Source: Bondarzewia mesenterica (taxonomy: Eukaryota; Basidiomycota; Agaricomycetes; Russulales; Bondarzewiaceae). Taken from it: 24,463 nt of DNA. The DNA is taken from NCBI GenBank assembly GCA_004802705.1, contig SGPL01000498.1, forward strand, positions 1 through 24,463. The letters run 5' to 3'. Numbering within the stretch: the first letter of the stretch is position 1; each line of letters starts with the position of its first letter. Below the pieces are notes generated by a model. That model ran no database searches. It was given only the letters and a program-made list of their open reading frames with translations, and had not been told where the DNA came from. Of this stretch, positions 1 to 9,504 are shown piece after piece. A program made the position numbers and the translations under genes.

Positions 1-273
1 GAGCGCATCCATCGGCTCGGTGGCTGGGACCTCACCCCGCCGTCCTCGGTCCGTGCCAGCGCAGCACCCGCCCCTCCCGATGCGCTTTCGGCCGCCTGGG
101 CTGCGCTATTGCGCGCGCGGTCGAGCGACGACGACGNCGCGTGCGGTGTCGCAGGACTGGATCCCTCGGCATCGCCAGTACCTCGATTCTTGACGACGGA
201 GTCCCAGGACGAAACGAAAGGCCTGTGCGCGTCCACATTTGTATTNAATAATANNAAAAGGAAGGATCAGTGA
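1..273 (+). CDS. Possible C-terminal fragment of a gene entering from the left edge
   Basis: Frame 1 is open from the first base to TGA at 271-273, about 90 codons, with no start inside the window. The translation is rich in Ala, Ser, Pro and Asp, with an acidic run near residue 44, and has no recognisable domain. Four ambiguous bases (137, 246, 255, 256) fall in it, so the frame is not certain. The minus strand of 1-180 is also open in one frame and also gives an Ala/Ser-rich translation, so strand is uncertain. I do not recognise a family; this is an edge fragment of low confidence. Confidence 0.25.
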   Translation, partial: ERIHRLGGWDLTPPSSVRASAAPAPPDALSAAWAALLRARSSDDDXACGVAGLDPSASPVPRFLTTESQDETKGLCASTFVXNNXKRKDQ

Positions 274-1154
274 ATCGATGAGCGCGATGGNGTCAGGGAG
301 GAAACGTTACCGCAACGGCACGGGTCCCCGACCCTCCCCGCCATCGTCAGCACGATCTCCCTCCNACGGCCGATCGTGCGATGTCGAACAACGACGATGG
401 TACGTCCTCCGCGCGCGGGCGGCGGCTTTTTGCAAGAGGGACTGGAGAGGCGGGATGGGGGCGGTGGCGGTGACGGCGACGACGGGCGGCGCGCGAGCGG
501 CGTGTTTCAAACGAGCCGCATGGTGGAGCATGCATGAGCAGGCGAGGGTCCGATGCGCGGCTGTTCGACGCGCGGAAAGGGTTTGTTGGTCTCAAGAGAC
601 TTTTTTTTTGGTTGGTATCGACGCAGCTCTGGGACTCTTGCGTTCGTTCGTCGTTCGTCGACGCTGGACACTTTGACAGCAAATTCAGATTCTCGATTTG
701 GTAAGCGGCGCAAACAAATGCAAAGAACGCGCGCGCGCCACACATTGCACAGGCAATGGCCCGGCGATGGCCATGCCTCTCTTTGCGAGTCTTACAAGCA
801 GTTTGTTCTCCGGCCACGCCGTGGACAGGTGTGTGCAGTCAACATCGGTCTCCAACGTGTATACCCAACTCGAAATTTCTACTTTTTCAACGCGGTCATT
901 ACAATCGTCACAGTGCATCAGAGAATGTGTCAAGCAAACAGAGATGAACAGCGTCAAGGAGAGTGAATGCGGATCAACCCAGCAGAGGTAAGAGAAAGAG
1001 GATGGGGCGCGACCACGCCATGAATAACCAACGGTGAGATGGTGGCCTACATACATACAACCCCGGGCACCACTCCCAGTGTCCAAGAGTGAACGACATG
1101 CGGCGACGCTCGAATCTCAAACACACAACAAAAAGAGAAGAAAAAACAGTCCTT
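274..1154. other. Intergenic stretch, no gene supported
   Basis: About 880 bases between the edge fragment and the end of the cut8 gene. The part at 290-560 is very GC-rich and gives overlapping Arg/Ala-rich open frames on both strands, typical of composition rather than coding. A T run lies at 602-610. No conserved motif, splice-site pattern or tRNA-like element is visible. It probably holds 3' untranslated sequence of the flanking genes. Confidence 0.5.
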
Positions 1155-2475
1155 CTACACTTCCATCATCTGGGGAGACATCCGCCCGACTAGCCACCCC
1201 ACTCTGGACACCCACTGGTCCCGCACCTCCCGCAACGCCTCCAAGCCATGTCCCTTGGCCCGCGCAAACTCGTCGAGGTCCCGCTCCCACCCACGGACGG
1301 TCTCCCCGCCAAACATCCCGCCCTCCTTGTTCACCATCTCGTCGACCCGGTCGACCCACGCCTTCCACTCTTCGAGCAGTCGAGGAAGGAGCATGGGAAC
1401 CAGCGACGACTGCGTCAGCTGCGGCTGTTGGAGCACTTGCGAGGTGAGCGCGGAGAGGAACTGAAAACGTCTCGGTCGGGTGGGACTTGTCCCTGTGCTG
1501 TGATTGGAGCGAGGTCGACGGTTGAGGGTTCACGGGGGGGTGTTGAGGTTGTTGGCGATGGGACGTAGGAGAAATATGGGAGGTATGACAGGCAAGCGGA
1601 CACGAACTCGTTGATATGGGGCCGCAAGCGAGACACGATGTATTCTTCACGCATGCCCCCGTGAGTATCCGAACTCGAAGGGGTGCTGAAGCCAGAAGGG
1701 TGCGTGGACGAGGATGGACGGGAGGAGCTGGTGAACGGTGTCGATCGACTGTTAAAACTTGATCCAAAGCCAAAGCCGAGCGACGTTGAAGAAGACGAGT
1801 TTGCGTGATTAGAGTACGGGTACGCATCGCGGAGCTTCTTGGCGCACTGTGCGAGGGCTTGTATGGCGGTCTCGAGAGAGGGACGGGGTATTAGAGAGAG
1901 GATCAACGGTTTCAACGAGGGTTGGGAAGTCAAGAGCGCGTTCAAGAGCGGGAGCAACGACTGAGACGGCAAGCTTGCTACCAAAAACGAGCGTCCATTC
2001 AGCCACGACCATCGAGGACCACGTGAAGGACGGACTCACCCAGCAACACACCCACGTCCACTTGGTCTTCCGATCCTGGAGACTTGTTCTCTTTGGTATT
2101 CTGACCCTCTTTGACCTCCACGGACGCCGGCGTCGTGCGCGCTCGCTTCGGTACAGTCCGCTTCGGTCGCTCCGGCGTCGGGCTTCTGTCCATCGCAACG
2201 TCCCTCGCACCATGACTCAATCTCACCGCACCACTCTCCTGCTCATCGTCCTGCTCGTGTCTCCTCTTCAACGCCCGAGAGCTCGGTTGTGTTATAGACG
2301 ATGCCAGTTGTTGGAGTGTGGCAGGGTGCGCGTACGCCCCGTGTGTGCCTGACGTTGGCCAATTAATCATGGAGGCAGGGGACAGGCCGAAGCCGAATCC
2401 AAAGGGAGAGGGGGCATGGTTGACGGGGGCGGTGTGAAACTCGAGTTGAGGGTGTGGGCGGATAACATTGGCCAT
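1155..2475 (-). CDS. cut8: Cut8/STS1 family tethering factor for the nuclear proteasome
   Basis: Model of three exons: 2475-2040, 1977-1520 and 1460-1155, 399 residues. In yeasts Cut8 (S. pombe) and STS1 (S. cerevisiae) hold the 26S proteasome at the nuclear envelope and act in chromosome segregation and protein turnover. The family is recognised from the run ending SLIPRPSLETAIQAL, the following KKLRDAYPY, the helix RLRPHINEFVSACLSYLPYF, and the C-terminal LLEEWKAWVDRVDEMV with GGMFGGETVRGWERDLDEFA. The N-terminus has the basic stretch RPKRTVPKRAR, a likely nuclear localisation signal. ATG at 2475 is the first in frame. Intron 1 (2039-1978, GTGAGT..TAG) is clear. The second junction is weak: the 59-nt choice has donor GTCGAC with acceptor TTTTCAG; a 41-nt choice (1533-1493, GTGAAC..CACAG) also keeps the frame. 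Family assignment is firm; the middle join is not. Confidence 0.85.
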
Positions 2476-2640
2476 GGTCAAGAGTCGTCAAGAGATGGAG
2501 ATGGTAAACGTCGAGAGCAAGAGCAAATCCGCACAATCCAAATGCATGACCCATGCGCTGCTTCGCCGCGCGGCCCCGCCCTAAAGTCGCATCACGTGTT
2601 CTGAAGATGGCCTTTTTTAACCGAACCCGTTTTTTCGAGT
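2476..2640. promoter_or_regulatory. Divergent promoter between cut8 and the snoRNA host transcript
   Basis: Short region between the cut8 start on the minus strand and the plus-strand transcript that begins near 2640. A palindromic CACGTG lies at 2593-2598, a typical bHLH-type E-box, followed by a T run and the pyrimidine-rich CTCTCC at 2641-2646, where transcription of the host could begin. The binding role is inferred from sequence only. Confidence 0.35.
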
Positions 2641-2718
2641 CTCTCCTAGATCTTTCCCATCCGTTTTGCCGGTCATGCTCGTTCGTCGGTGAGTAGTTTT
2701 ACTGTGCGTCCTGTCCGC

Positions 2719-2800
2719 GGTGACGAGTCAAAGAACGAATCGCTACTTCGAAGCCCCTCGGGCTGATGAACTGTTCATTTCTATACCCAAATTTCTGAGC
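2719..2800 (+). ncRNA. Candidate box C/D snoRNA in host intron 1 (25S guide)
   Basis: Boxes seen: TGACGA at 2721-2726 (one base off the C consensus), perfect TGATGA at 2764-2769 and CTGA at 2795-2798. Directly upstream of this CTGA, positions 2781-2793 are complementary over 13 nt to the conserved fungal 25S element AATTTGGGTATAG (recalled from memory). By the rule of the fifth nucleotide upstream of box D, the target is the middle U of the UUU, yeast numbering about 801. If the TGATGA is instead the main C box, the RNA would run about 2762-2842, using CTGA at 2836-2839 as box D. The terminal stem is weak, so the exact ends are uncertain. Confidence 0.6.
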
Positions 2801-2902
2801 TTTCCCTGAATCATCACAACGCGTGTCTGCTTTTGCTGACGACTGGCTCTACCTCAAGGCTACTCTAGGTCAACCGTGAGTCCTCCCCTCTTGATACCTC
2901 TA

Positions 2903-2985
2903 AAATGATGGAATAAAATAGAAGTCAAGCACTGACCTCGCCTAACGGGCGAGCGTTGATGAACATACCATGCTAATACTGATTC
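2903..2985 (+). ncRNA. Candidate box C/D snoRNA in host intron 2 (18S and 25S guides)
   Basis: All four boxes are in order: C TGATGG 2906-2911 (one mismatch), D' CTGA 2932-2935, C' TGATGA 2957-2962, D CTGA 2979-2982. The guide before D (2968-2977) is complementary over 10 nt to fungal 18S ATTAGCATGG, and the fifth-nucleotide rule puts methylation on the A corresponding to yeast A796, the snR53 site. The guide before D' (2923-2930) is complementary over 8 nt to 25S GCTTGACT and points at the U equivalent to yeast U2417, the snR66 site. Both rRNA sequences and site names are from memory. Two independent guides landing on known sites is strong support. A short TTGA/TCAA pairing (2891-2894 with 2986-2989) could close the ends. 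Confidence 0.75.
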
Positions 2986-3114
2986 TCAACTCTCATTTTC
3001 GCAATTCATTTTTTTCTGACCATCATTGTCTTCTAGGTCCTCTCTCCCATGGTCCGCAATGCACGGGCATGAGATGGGTCTATCGTCTTGGTACGTTTCC
3101 ACAGAGGCCCCGAT

Positions 3115-3236
3115 TGAAATGATTACTTTAAAGTGTCTGAATGAACTGAACCATGTTCAGTTTGATGTCATTTCCAATTCAATGTCTTCAACCAAATGAT
3201 CTTCCGCGTGTACCTCATAACAAGTCTGCTGATGCT
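3115..3236 (+). ncRNA. Weak third C/D-like region in the host transcript
   Basis: After the donor at 3091 there are C-like elements (TGATTA 3120-3125, TGATGT 3163-3168) and CTGA at 3137-3140, 3146-3149 and 3229-3232. Positions 3211-3220 are complementary over 10 nt to 25S TTATGAGGTA, but the segment sits 8 nt from the nearest CTGA, which breaks the usual spacing. I list it only as a possible diverged or misread snoRNA. Confidence 0.25.
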
Positions 3237-3300
3237 TGTTTCTTAAAGGTTGGCTCGGTTGTCGCGGTATATTTAGGGTCGCTTTGCTTCTCCAAGCGCA

Positions 3301-3642
3301 GTGAGTTTGGTTTTGGTAGCGAATACATTCCATGTCATCGTACTGTAGTCCCACACTTTGTTCAATGCCATGACTTTTCTGCTTCTTGTCAGCGTGAAAA
3401 TACCATCCACGCCTAATTTCGATTCAGTGAACGCAAAGTGAATGACGCGAAAAGTGTTCCGTTTTTGCGGTCGCTTTTGCTGACCTTACGCGGAAGATCT
3501 CATTGCACATGTCTATTAAACCAGAAACGTCCTGTGTATTGGCGTGATTACGAGAAAATATCATACATATTCACTGCATCCAAGAAGTCTTCGCTTTCGC
3601 CAAAAATCCCGAGTTCAATCTCAGATGGAGCGGAAGCACAAT
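3301..3642. other. Intergenic, 3' side of the CAS1 gene
   Basis: Begins with a donor-like GTGAGT at 3301, so the host transcript may continue here. No C/D box set with convincing guides and no coding frame with homology is visible. The CAS1 stop codon on the minus strand is at 3643. Confidence 0.4.
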
Positions 3643-6540
3643 CTACGCCGATCGTGGCCAAGAAATATTGAGCACCCACATCACTCCCAGCCCGATGGCG
3701 ACTCTGGTCTTGACACCCGGTTTCCAATCCACGTCTCCAGACCACAAACGGAAGCGAGGCGACGTCCGCGCCGATCCGTCAGCGAGTCGATCCACCCAAC
3801 GAGGGCGCACAGGTGTTTGTGGAGGCTCTGGAACGGGCGGTTCCCCTTCGCGATCCTTGAGCGCTGACGAGGACGGTCCACCTTGCGACGTCAACGGTAC
3901 AGCCTCCGGTGACTGACCGGTATATAATCCATCGCGATCGTGTCGACTGCTGGAGTATGGCTGTGACCCGCCTTCTGCCGCGGTCGTAGGCAGGGCCTTC
4001 TTGGAGTCGCTCGTCCCGCAAATCCAAGCGGTGATTTGACCAGTCGCGGTCGCTACGTGGTGACTGATGCAGACAAACATGACAGCCGTTATTACCATGT
4101 TCAGAGATCGCCATCTCGTCCACGGGATGACGATCAGGATCCCCTTGGTGTCGGCCGCCAGCCAGATATGATATTGGATGACGAACGTCTCCAAGGAGCA
4201 AGTGCCAATGAACGCGAATGCCCGCGACGAGGCAGAACGGAGAACGGGGTTGGCGTTTCGGAGGACGACGAAAGCGACGATGGGGAGGAATGATATGTAC
4301 GGATGCCACGCGTTGTACGCGAACTTGTTGGGTTGGGCCAGTTCAAACGCGAAAAACCATAGCATGACCAGGCCTGCTGTCCCAATCGCCACTTTGGCGA
4401 CGACAGGCCAGCGAGGGTGATCCGTCAACCGGTGTTCCCGTATCTTCATGAAGGCCAGGGCGCTGAACATGCCGAAATAGACGATCCATAGGTCAAGACC
4501 GACTCGAAAAGACCACTCCTTCGCAGACCAATGTATGGCAAAAAACTTTTCTAAGATCTGGAAAAGAGTCTGAAGCAGCCATGCCTCCTTCATGAACCAA
4601 GTGACAAGCGCCATGGATACCATGATCTTGCAGACCAGGAAAATTGTACGATCGTTGTACTGGGATCCTATAACCATGGTTCCGTAGATGATGAGATACC
4701 ACATGGAGACGAGAGGGGCAAAGTAATACGAGATGTAGTCGGTATTCATTGCGTAGGCAAGCAGCAAGGTGAACAGATTGAGCCGTATCATGATCTTCAA
4801 ATGGCCCAATTCATATCGGTGGACCTATAAGAAAGCAACGGGGACTCACCTGAGCGACGCGCACGAAACCAAAGTCGGCTTTTTTGATATAGAAAGTCGT
4901 GTGTCCGTAACCCGTCATGAAGAGATACGAGGCGACCAAGACGCGAATTGGGTTATAGATGCCAGAGATCTTTGATGCGCCAAAATAATGGTAAATGAGA
5001 ACAGCAACTAAAAACGAGGTCAGACTATCCGCAGCATTACAGATGAAACAGACGTACTCTGCATCCAGCCCTTCCATTCGTCAGTCTGTTCCCTATTGAG
5101 AAACCCAAGATCTTTATCCCCGCGTTTCACAGTCGCCAAACCAATGACCAGGCAGAGCAAGTTGAGGAACCCAAATGTCCATGGATCAAACTGTTTCTGC
5201 TCCTTTAACCAAAAACCTGTTCGGTCGGCTAAAAAAATGACAGCAATGGCTCCACTGAAAATAAGGGAAGGCCTCTGTTCTTCTCCAATGAATGAAGAGC
5301 CGGCGCGCTTAGGTTCTGTGAAATAGACTCAGTACAAATAAACGATCGAGAGACAAGGCCGCGGAATTTTTACCTGACTTGCATGCAAGAAACCACGTAT
5401 AAGGGCCCCACAGTATGATGATGGTGAGGAAAAGGAGGTGAAGCATCGACGGCCACGGGTAAGCTCTACAGCACGTCTTGTCAAGGGGGAAGGTCTTGGG
5501 CAAGACCTCGTTACAGCGCATATTGAGTAAGAGGTTCGCTTGCATCCTGACCACTGCATCTGAGAAATGCAGGCCATCTTCAGTTTGAGAAGGATGAAGC
5601 ATCTCGTTGAACACCATCGGCAACGAGACAGGTAGTCTAGGCTTGGACGAAGGATATAGAGAGAATGACTTTCCAGACGACGAATGTATCCTATGGTATA
5701 AGTCGGAGTTCATGGCATCTCTGTCGGAGGCGAGCATGGTGCTCGCGCGCTCGTAGGATAACTTTTCGGCCACGACGTCCTCGATGGGCAAAATGACGAT
5801 CTCGTCAGCTATGGTATGGCGCCCAGCCGATATGGATTCTAAAATAGACTCAATTTTGGCCTCCCAAGCGGACAAACCTCCCGACGTATCTGCATAGCGC
5901 AGATACCAAAGTCCCGAGCCAAGGATGAGAAGCGTGGGTCGGTCGGATGAAGGTGCGCCTGATGGAGTATAAATAGGACCTCGCAAAGAGAGTACATTTT
6001 CAAGGTGCGAAGAGTTTAGGAACGGATCCCAATAGAACGAGAGTCGGATGCCTGACTTCGAGGAAAAAAGGTGGTCTGAGTGCTTGAGCTCTTCATCAGG
6101 AGGAGCAGTGGGTAGACTTGGATCGACGATGTTGGAGAACTGAAAGAATAACTTCCTCGTCACAGAGTCTCCGGCGAAGATGACATGTTGAGCACCCAGG
6201 CAAGTTTCGGCATCTTTGGACTGATAGACATGCACCATACAACCTGCATATGGTCATTCCCATTGCTAGATCTCTGACACCAACCAAGACGTACCATCCG
6301 GTTGCCAGTTCTTGAACCCATGGTCAAGCCAGCGACCATTACTCAATAGTGCATCGCAGTGTAGAGAATCCAAACGATCTATGCGGTGTAAGTTGAGTAG
6401 CGTGAGACATAGACATCAAACGCACCCAAGAATATGAATCGAATAAGCCCAAGGATTAAGGCAAGAAATATAGAAGTTATGGATGCATAATGTGGCCAGG
6501 AAGGGTTCAAAGAGAACATTAATGATTTAGATTGAGTCAT
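3643..6540 (-). CDS. CAS1: Cas1/CASD1-type polysaccharide O-acetyltransferase
   Basis: Six exons (6540-6426, 6378-6295, 6243-5374, 5315-5058, 5007-4850, 4794-3643) give 878 residues. The family transfers acetyl groups to sugars in the Golgi; Cryptococcus Cas1p O-acetylates capsular glucuronoxylomannan and animal CASD1 acts on sialic acid. Layout: a signal-anchor helix near residues 18-38; a luminal SGNH/PC-esterase domain with GDSVTRK (Ser93) and DGLHFSD (Asp289, His292), the complete catalytic set; then the multi-spanning Cas1 acyltransferase domain starting with [13 protein letters not shown] and including [20 protein letters not shown] and [20 protein letters not shown] Ser/Pro-rich tail of over 100 residues precedes a final helix ending WVLNISWP. 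Intron 5 (4849-4795) uses an AAG acceptor. ATG at 6540 is the first in frame, placed so the anchor helix follows. In a mushroom the substrate is probably a cell-wall polysaccharide (inference). Confidence 0.93.
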
Positions 6541-6933
6541 TGAGACGTTGAAATGACCCGATTCATTCCTCTGGTGGTGTTTGGAACTGACCAGTCTGCG
6601 TTTCCGTAGCGACTTGCACCGTGGGTCCGTGATATCGTCGCTAAAAGCTGGCAACTGTTCTCACTACTTTATGGAACTTCGATGACATCAAAAGATGGAA
6701 ACTATTTCCTTGTGTGGTAAATGTCAGTGGCGCAGTCGAATGTACGCAACGACTCTGCACTGATGAAACATACTACTTAGTATTTGGCGGGACTGGTACA
6801 AAACATGATGCTTTAACAGAATTGTCCATTGGGGGAATACACGATCAAGACAGAAATGCAAGAATCGGGTACTATATGCAGCGATGAAGAGTCCATAATG
6901 GCGGGAAATTTAACCAAGACAGAACTTGGTCTA
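6541..6933. promoter_or_regulatory. Intergenic between the CAS1 start and the rhomboid stop
   Basis: 393 bases holding the CAS1 upstream region and the 3' end of the rhomboid gene, both on the minus strand. The CAS1 frame stays open upstream to about 6654 without an ATG. No TATA box in the right orientation, repeat or small RNA is evident. Confidence 0.4.
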
Positions 6934-9200
6934 CTAATTCGTGTTGGTCGTCGTAAACGTAGTGAGGCCTAACAAAGAAACAATGAGATCGACTATGCAC
7001 TTGAGCAAAAGTCAAGCGTGTGCTTACCGGTGCTACAAAAAGCCACAGGGACAGAAATCGTATTTGAATGTGCACTAAACTATAGATTAAATACATGACA
7101 TACCCTTGGCAGTGGTTATTGGAAGAAGTAGGGAAACAGGAAAGGTATCGGCATCCCGAACACGCTGATATTATTTTTTAAGTCAGTCAGAAATACAAAC
7201 TTCGCATCTCTTTCAAGTACGCACCGGCGTATGGATTGGACGTGTAGAAGTTCCGGACAAGAACAACATACAAGATCACCGCCAGCGGGATCGCAGTAAA
7301 TCGGAAACACCACATGATGATCTTATGTCTTCGGGTGGTACTGATGACTGGGTAAAATGTGGTTCCTACGAGTAGGCCCATGGCGAAGCCTCCCAGATGC
7401 GCTTCGGGAACTGTCAATCTTAGATATCATCAAGGCGAGAAGTGTGCATACCAAAATTATCGATGTCTAAAACGAATGAGATGAGTAATCATGGACAGAC
7501 ACAATAAAGTCGGAAACTTACATGGGATATAGCCCATAGCAACACCGATTACCAGCTCAATGGTCATGAAAATCAGCTGTGAAACAATGAGCAACCAAAA
7601 CCGACTCAATAAAGCCTGCACTCACTCGCCGAACAGGCCGATAATGATACTTCCAGTGAGCGAACAAATCCACCCATGTCACCTATAGTAATCGCTTAAA
7701 TACACATTCAAAGATGCAGACATACTACTCACGGCTATTGTGCCAAAAATGGCTCCACTGGCACCTAGAGAAGGTACACCCACAAGAGAGAAGTTACCAC
7801 CCAAAACATTTCTACGAGTTGTGATGTTCAGGGCAGGGTCCCGACAAGAAGAAAGAACCGGTTACCCGAAAATCCCTGCCGCAAAATACAAAATGAAGAA
7901 TCCACCAGATCCCATTTCTCGTTCAATCTACCGGATAAAGCTGAGAAATAATATGCATAAATGGTGGTGATCAAAACTCACTTGCGCGACGGCTGTCAGC
8001 TGCGCCAGCATGTTGAGGATAATGTGTATGAATCCAGCGTGCAGGAATATAGGCGTTATAAATCTGTAGTGCATGTGGCATCATACTTGTGCTCGACACC
8101 GTATCCTACTGTGAAGGAACTCACCTCCACCATTGATTGGGCTCCCCACCATTGAATTCGCCATGACCACAAAGTTCTCTGATAGTACACAGTCGATCTG
8201 GTGGATTTGCAGTATCATTCATGCCTGATCACCGATCTATGCTGAGAATCATTTATCAACACCGAAACGACAATGACTTACAGGCCATGTTTGTGGTCAC
8301 AGGAACCTCTGGCACATCTTTCATGCAAGGGGGAAATCGAGCGCCCAAATTGATCAACGCGCTTTGCGACGGGCCAAGCATCGGGTTCACGACAGGCTAT
8401 GCCAGGTATGAAGCGCGGACTGCATGAGGAGCCCAATTGGCTTACCTTGAATGAAACTGGTGTTCCTTGTTCTCTGCTGTTTAACACAAGCTCCCAGATG
8501 AAAACGCCAACCATGGTGATGGTGAGCGCCCATACTTAAGGCTTCTCGTTGAATAGAAAAAAATTGAAGAGATATGATCCCCACACACCAAGGAAAGGAT
8601 ATTTTTGTCTGCCAATGCCCCGCTTTTTGTCCTCTATGCGTTGTTCTAGAGGATACTTGCCATCGCTCAGGAAGCGATTAAGCGGTGAGGCTTTCTCAGC
8701 TACAGGCTGTGCACGGCTAGAGTCATAAGCTTCTGCAAACTCTACAACCAACATTACACGCCATTCTAAGATGCACTTCCAAAATCACGCACCTAGGTCT
8801 TGATAACTGTTAGAACCGCCGTATACCGCTGCGTTGCGCACAAGTGACTCGTCTCCCTTGTCGTTGTATGGGGTTGATCTCACTTTGAAAGGTTCATCAG
8901 CGTACGGCCTGAAGGTCTCGTCCATATACGATAGACGATCCTCTTCCGGCGTTGCGTAGAACGGATCCTTTCTGTCCGTTCCTGCGGCTGTGGCAGCGCT
9001 AAGCCTCCGAGAGAGACTTGATGATCGAGCAAGACTGGTCGGTGAATTCGGTGAAGCTACGCGTTGTTCAAGTCCTGGGTGTGAGATACTGTTATTATTG
9101 AGTGAGATGTCGGCGTCATACCTGATGGGGCGTCTAAGCCAAAGTCGCCACGCTGTTCATGGTCACGAGAGCGGTCTTGCAGAGGAATTGCAGAGGTCAT
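6934..9200 (-). CDS. Secretory-pathway rhomboid family serine protease
   Basis: Sixteen exons join in phase to 481 residues: 9200-9122, 9074-8793, 8741-8589, 8534-8446, 8396-8282, 8224-8125, 8063-7982, 7927-7866, 7811-7733, 7682-7626, 7576-7522, 7466-7452, 7401-7225, 7164-7104, 7032-7028, 6968-6934. Rhomboids cleave membrane proteins inside the bilayer with a Ser-His dyad. Both residues are present: GASGAIFG (Ser339) and AHLGG (His391). Other hallmarks are NPMLGPS, the loop WWRFITPIFLHAGFIHIILN, EREMGSGGFF and a C-terminal Cys-rich tail CRYLSCFPTSSNNHC followed by a Thr-rich end. About 110 residues of Ser-rich cytosolic sequence precede the first helix; there is no mitochondrial targeting pattern, and the type resembles RHBDL proteases. 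The 5-nt exon 7032-7028 restores the conserved GTGLT tail. Introns 8588-8535 and 7451-7402 end in AAG; the second skips an upstream CAG at 7411 that would insert three residues before the catalytic His. Confidence 0.93.
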
Positions 9201-9504
9201 CACCTATGAAGCAGCCGTGGACTCAAATCAAGAAATGGAGTAGTCGTGACAGTATGAGAAAAGGGTATAAAAGTGGTTGAAGCGGTCGAACACGCGAGGA
9301 CAGCATTTTGGCGGCCAAGACAGCGACCCTAGTGACAGTATGTAATGGAAATGCCACAGCCCGAGTCCGCTGCGCGTTCCGCCGTGCGGACGGCGCTGTA
9401 ATATTTCATTGAATGACTTCATCCAAGTCCTACACACCAGTCTATAGATCGTACAGCAGCATCATACATATGTACCACTCTTGCGCAGGCTCGCAAGCAC
9501 TGCT
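9201..9504. promoter_or_regulatory. Upstream region of the rhomboid gene
   Basis: 304 bases between the rhomboid start and the stop of the next minus-strand gene. A TATAAAA lies at 9265-9271 but reads on the plus strand, so it does not point at the rhomboid. No other element is visible. Confidence 0.35.

Larger units (their letters stand above)
2640..3300 (+). ncRNA. Apparently non-coding spliced snoRNA host transcript
   Basis: Three exons can be traced by strong splice sites: an exon ending at 2688 (donor GTGAGT at 2689), a 7-nt exon 2869-2875 and an exon 3037-3090 (donor GTACGT at 3091). Introns 2689-2868 and 2876-3036 are 180 and 161 nt, about three times the local norm, and each contains box C/D snoRNA features. 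The joined exons encode only about 18 codons from the ATG at 2675 before a stop, so a protein product is unlikely. A further exon at about 3277-3300, followed by GTGAGT, is possible. The pattern is like snoRNA host genes such as animal UHG or GAS5, where the exons are the by-product. Start and end are estimates. Confidence 0.55.

Noticed and set aside
239..676. 145-codon GC-rich open frame with ambiguous bases
   Set aside because: Arg/Ala-rich in all frames on both strands, no ATG-led conserved sequence and four ambiguous bases; composition explains it.
3643..6540. Two separate genes, an SGNH esterase and a membrane acyltransferase
   Set aside because: Exons join in phase and the family is known to carry both domains in one protein.
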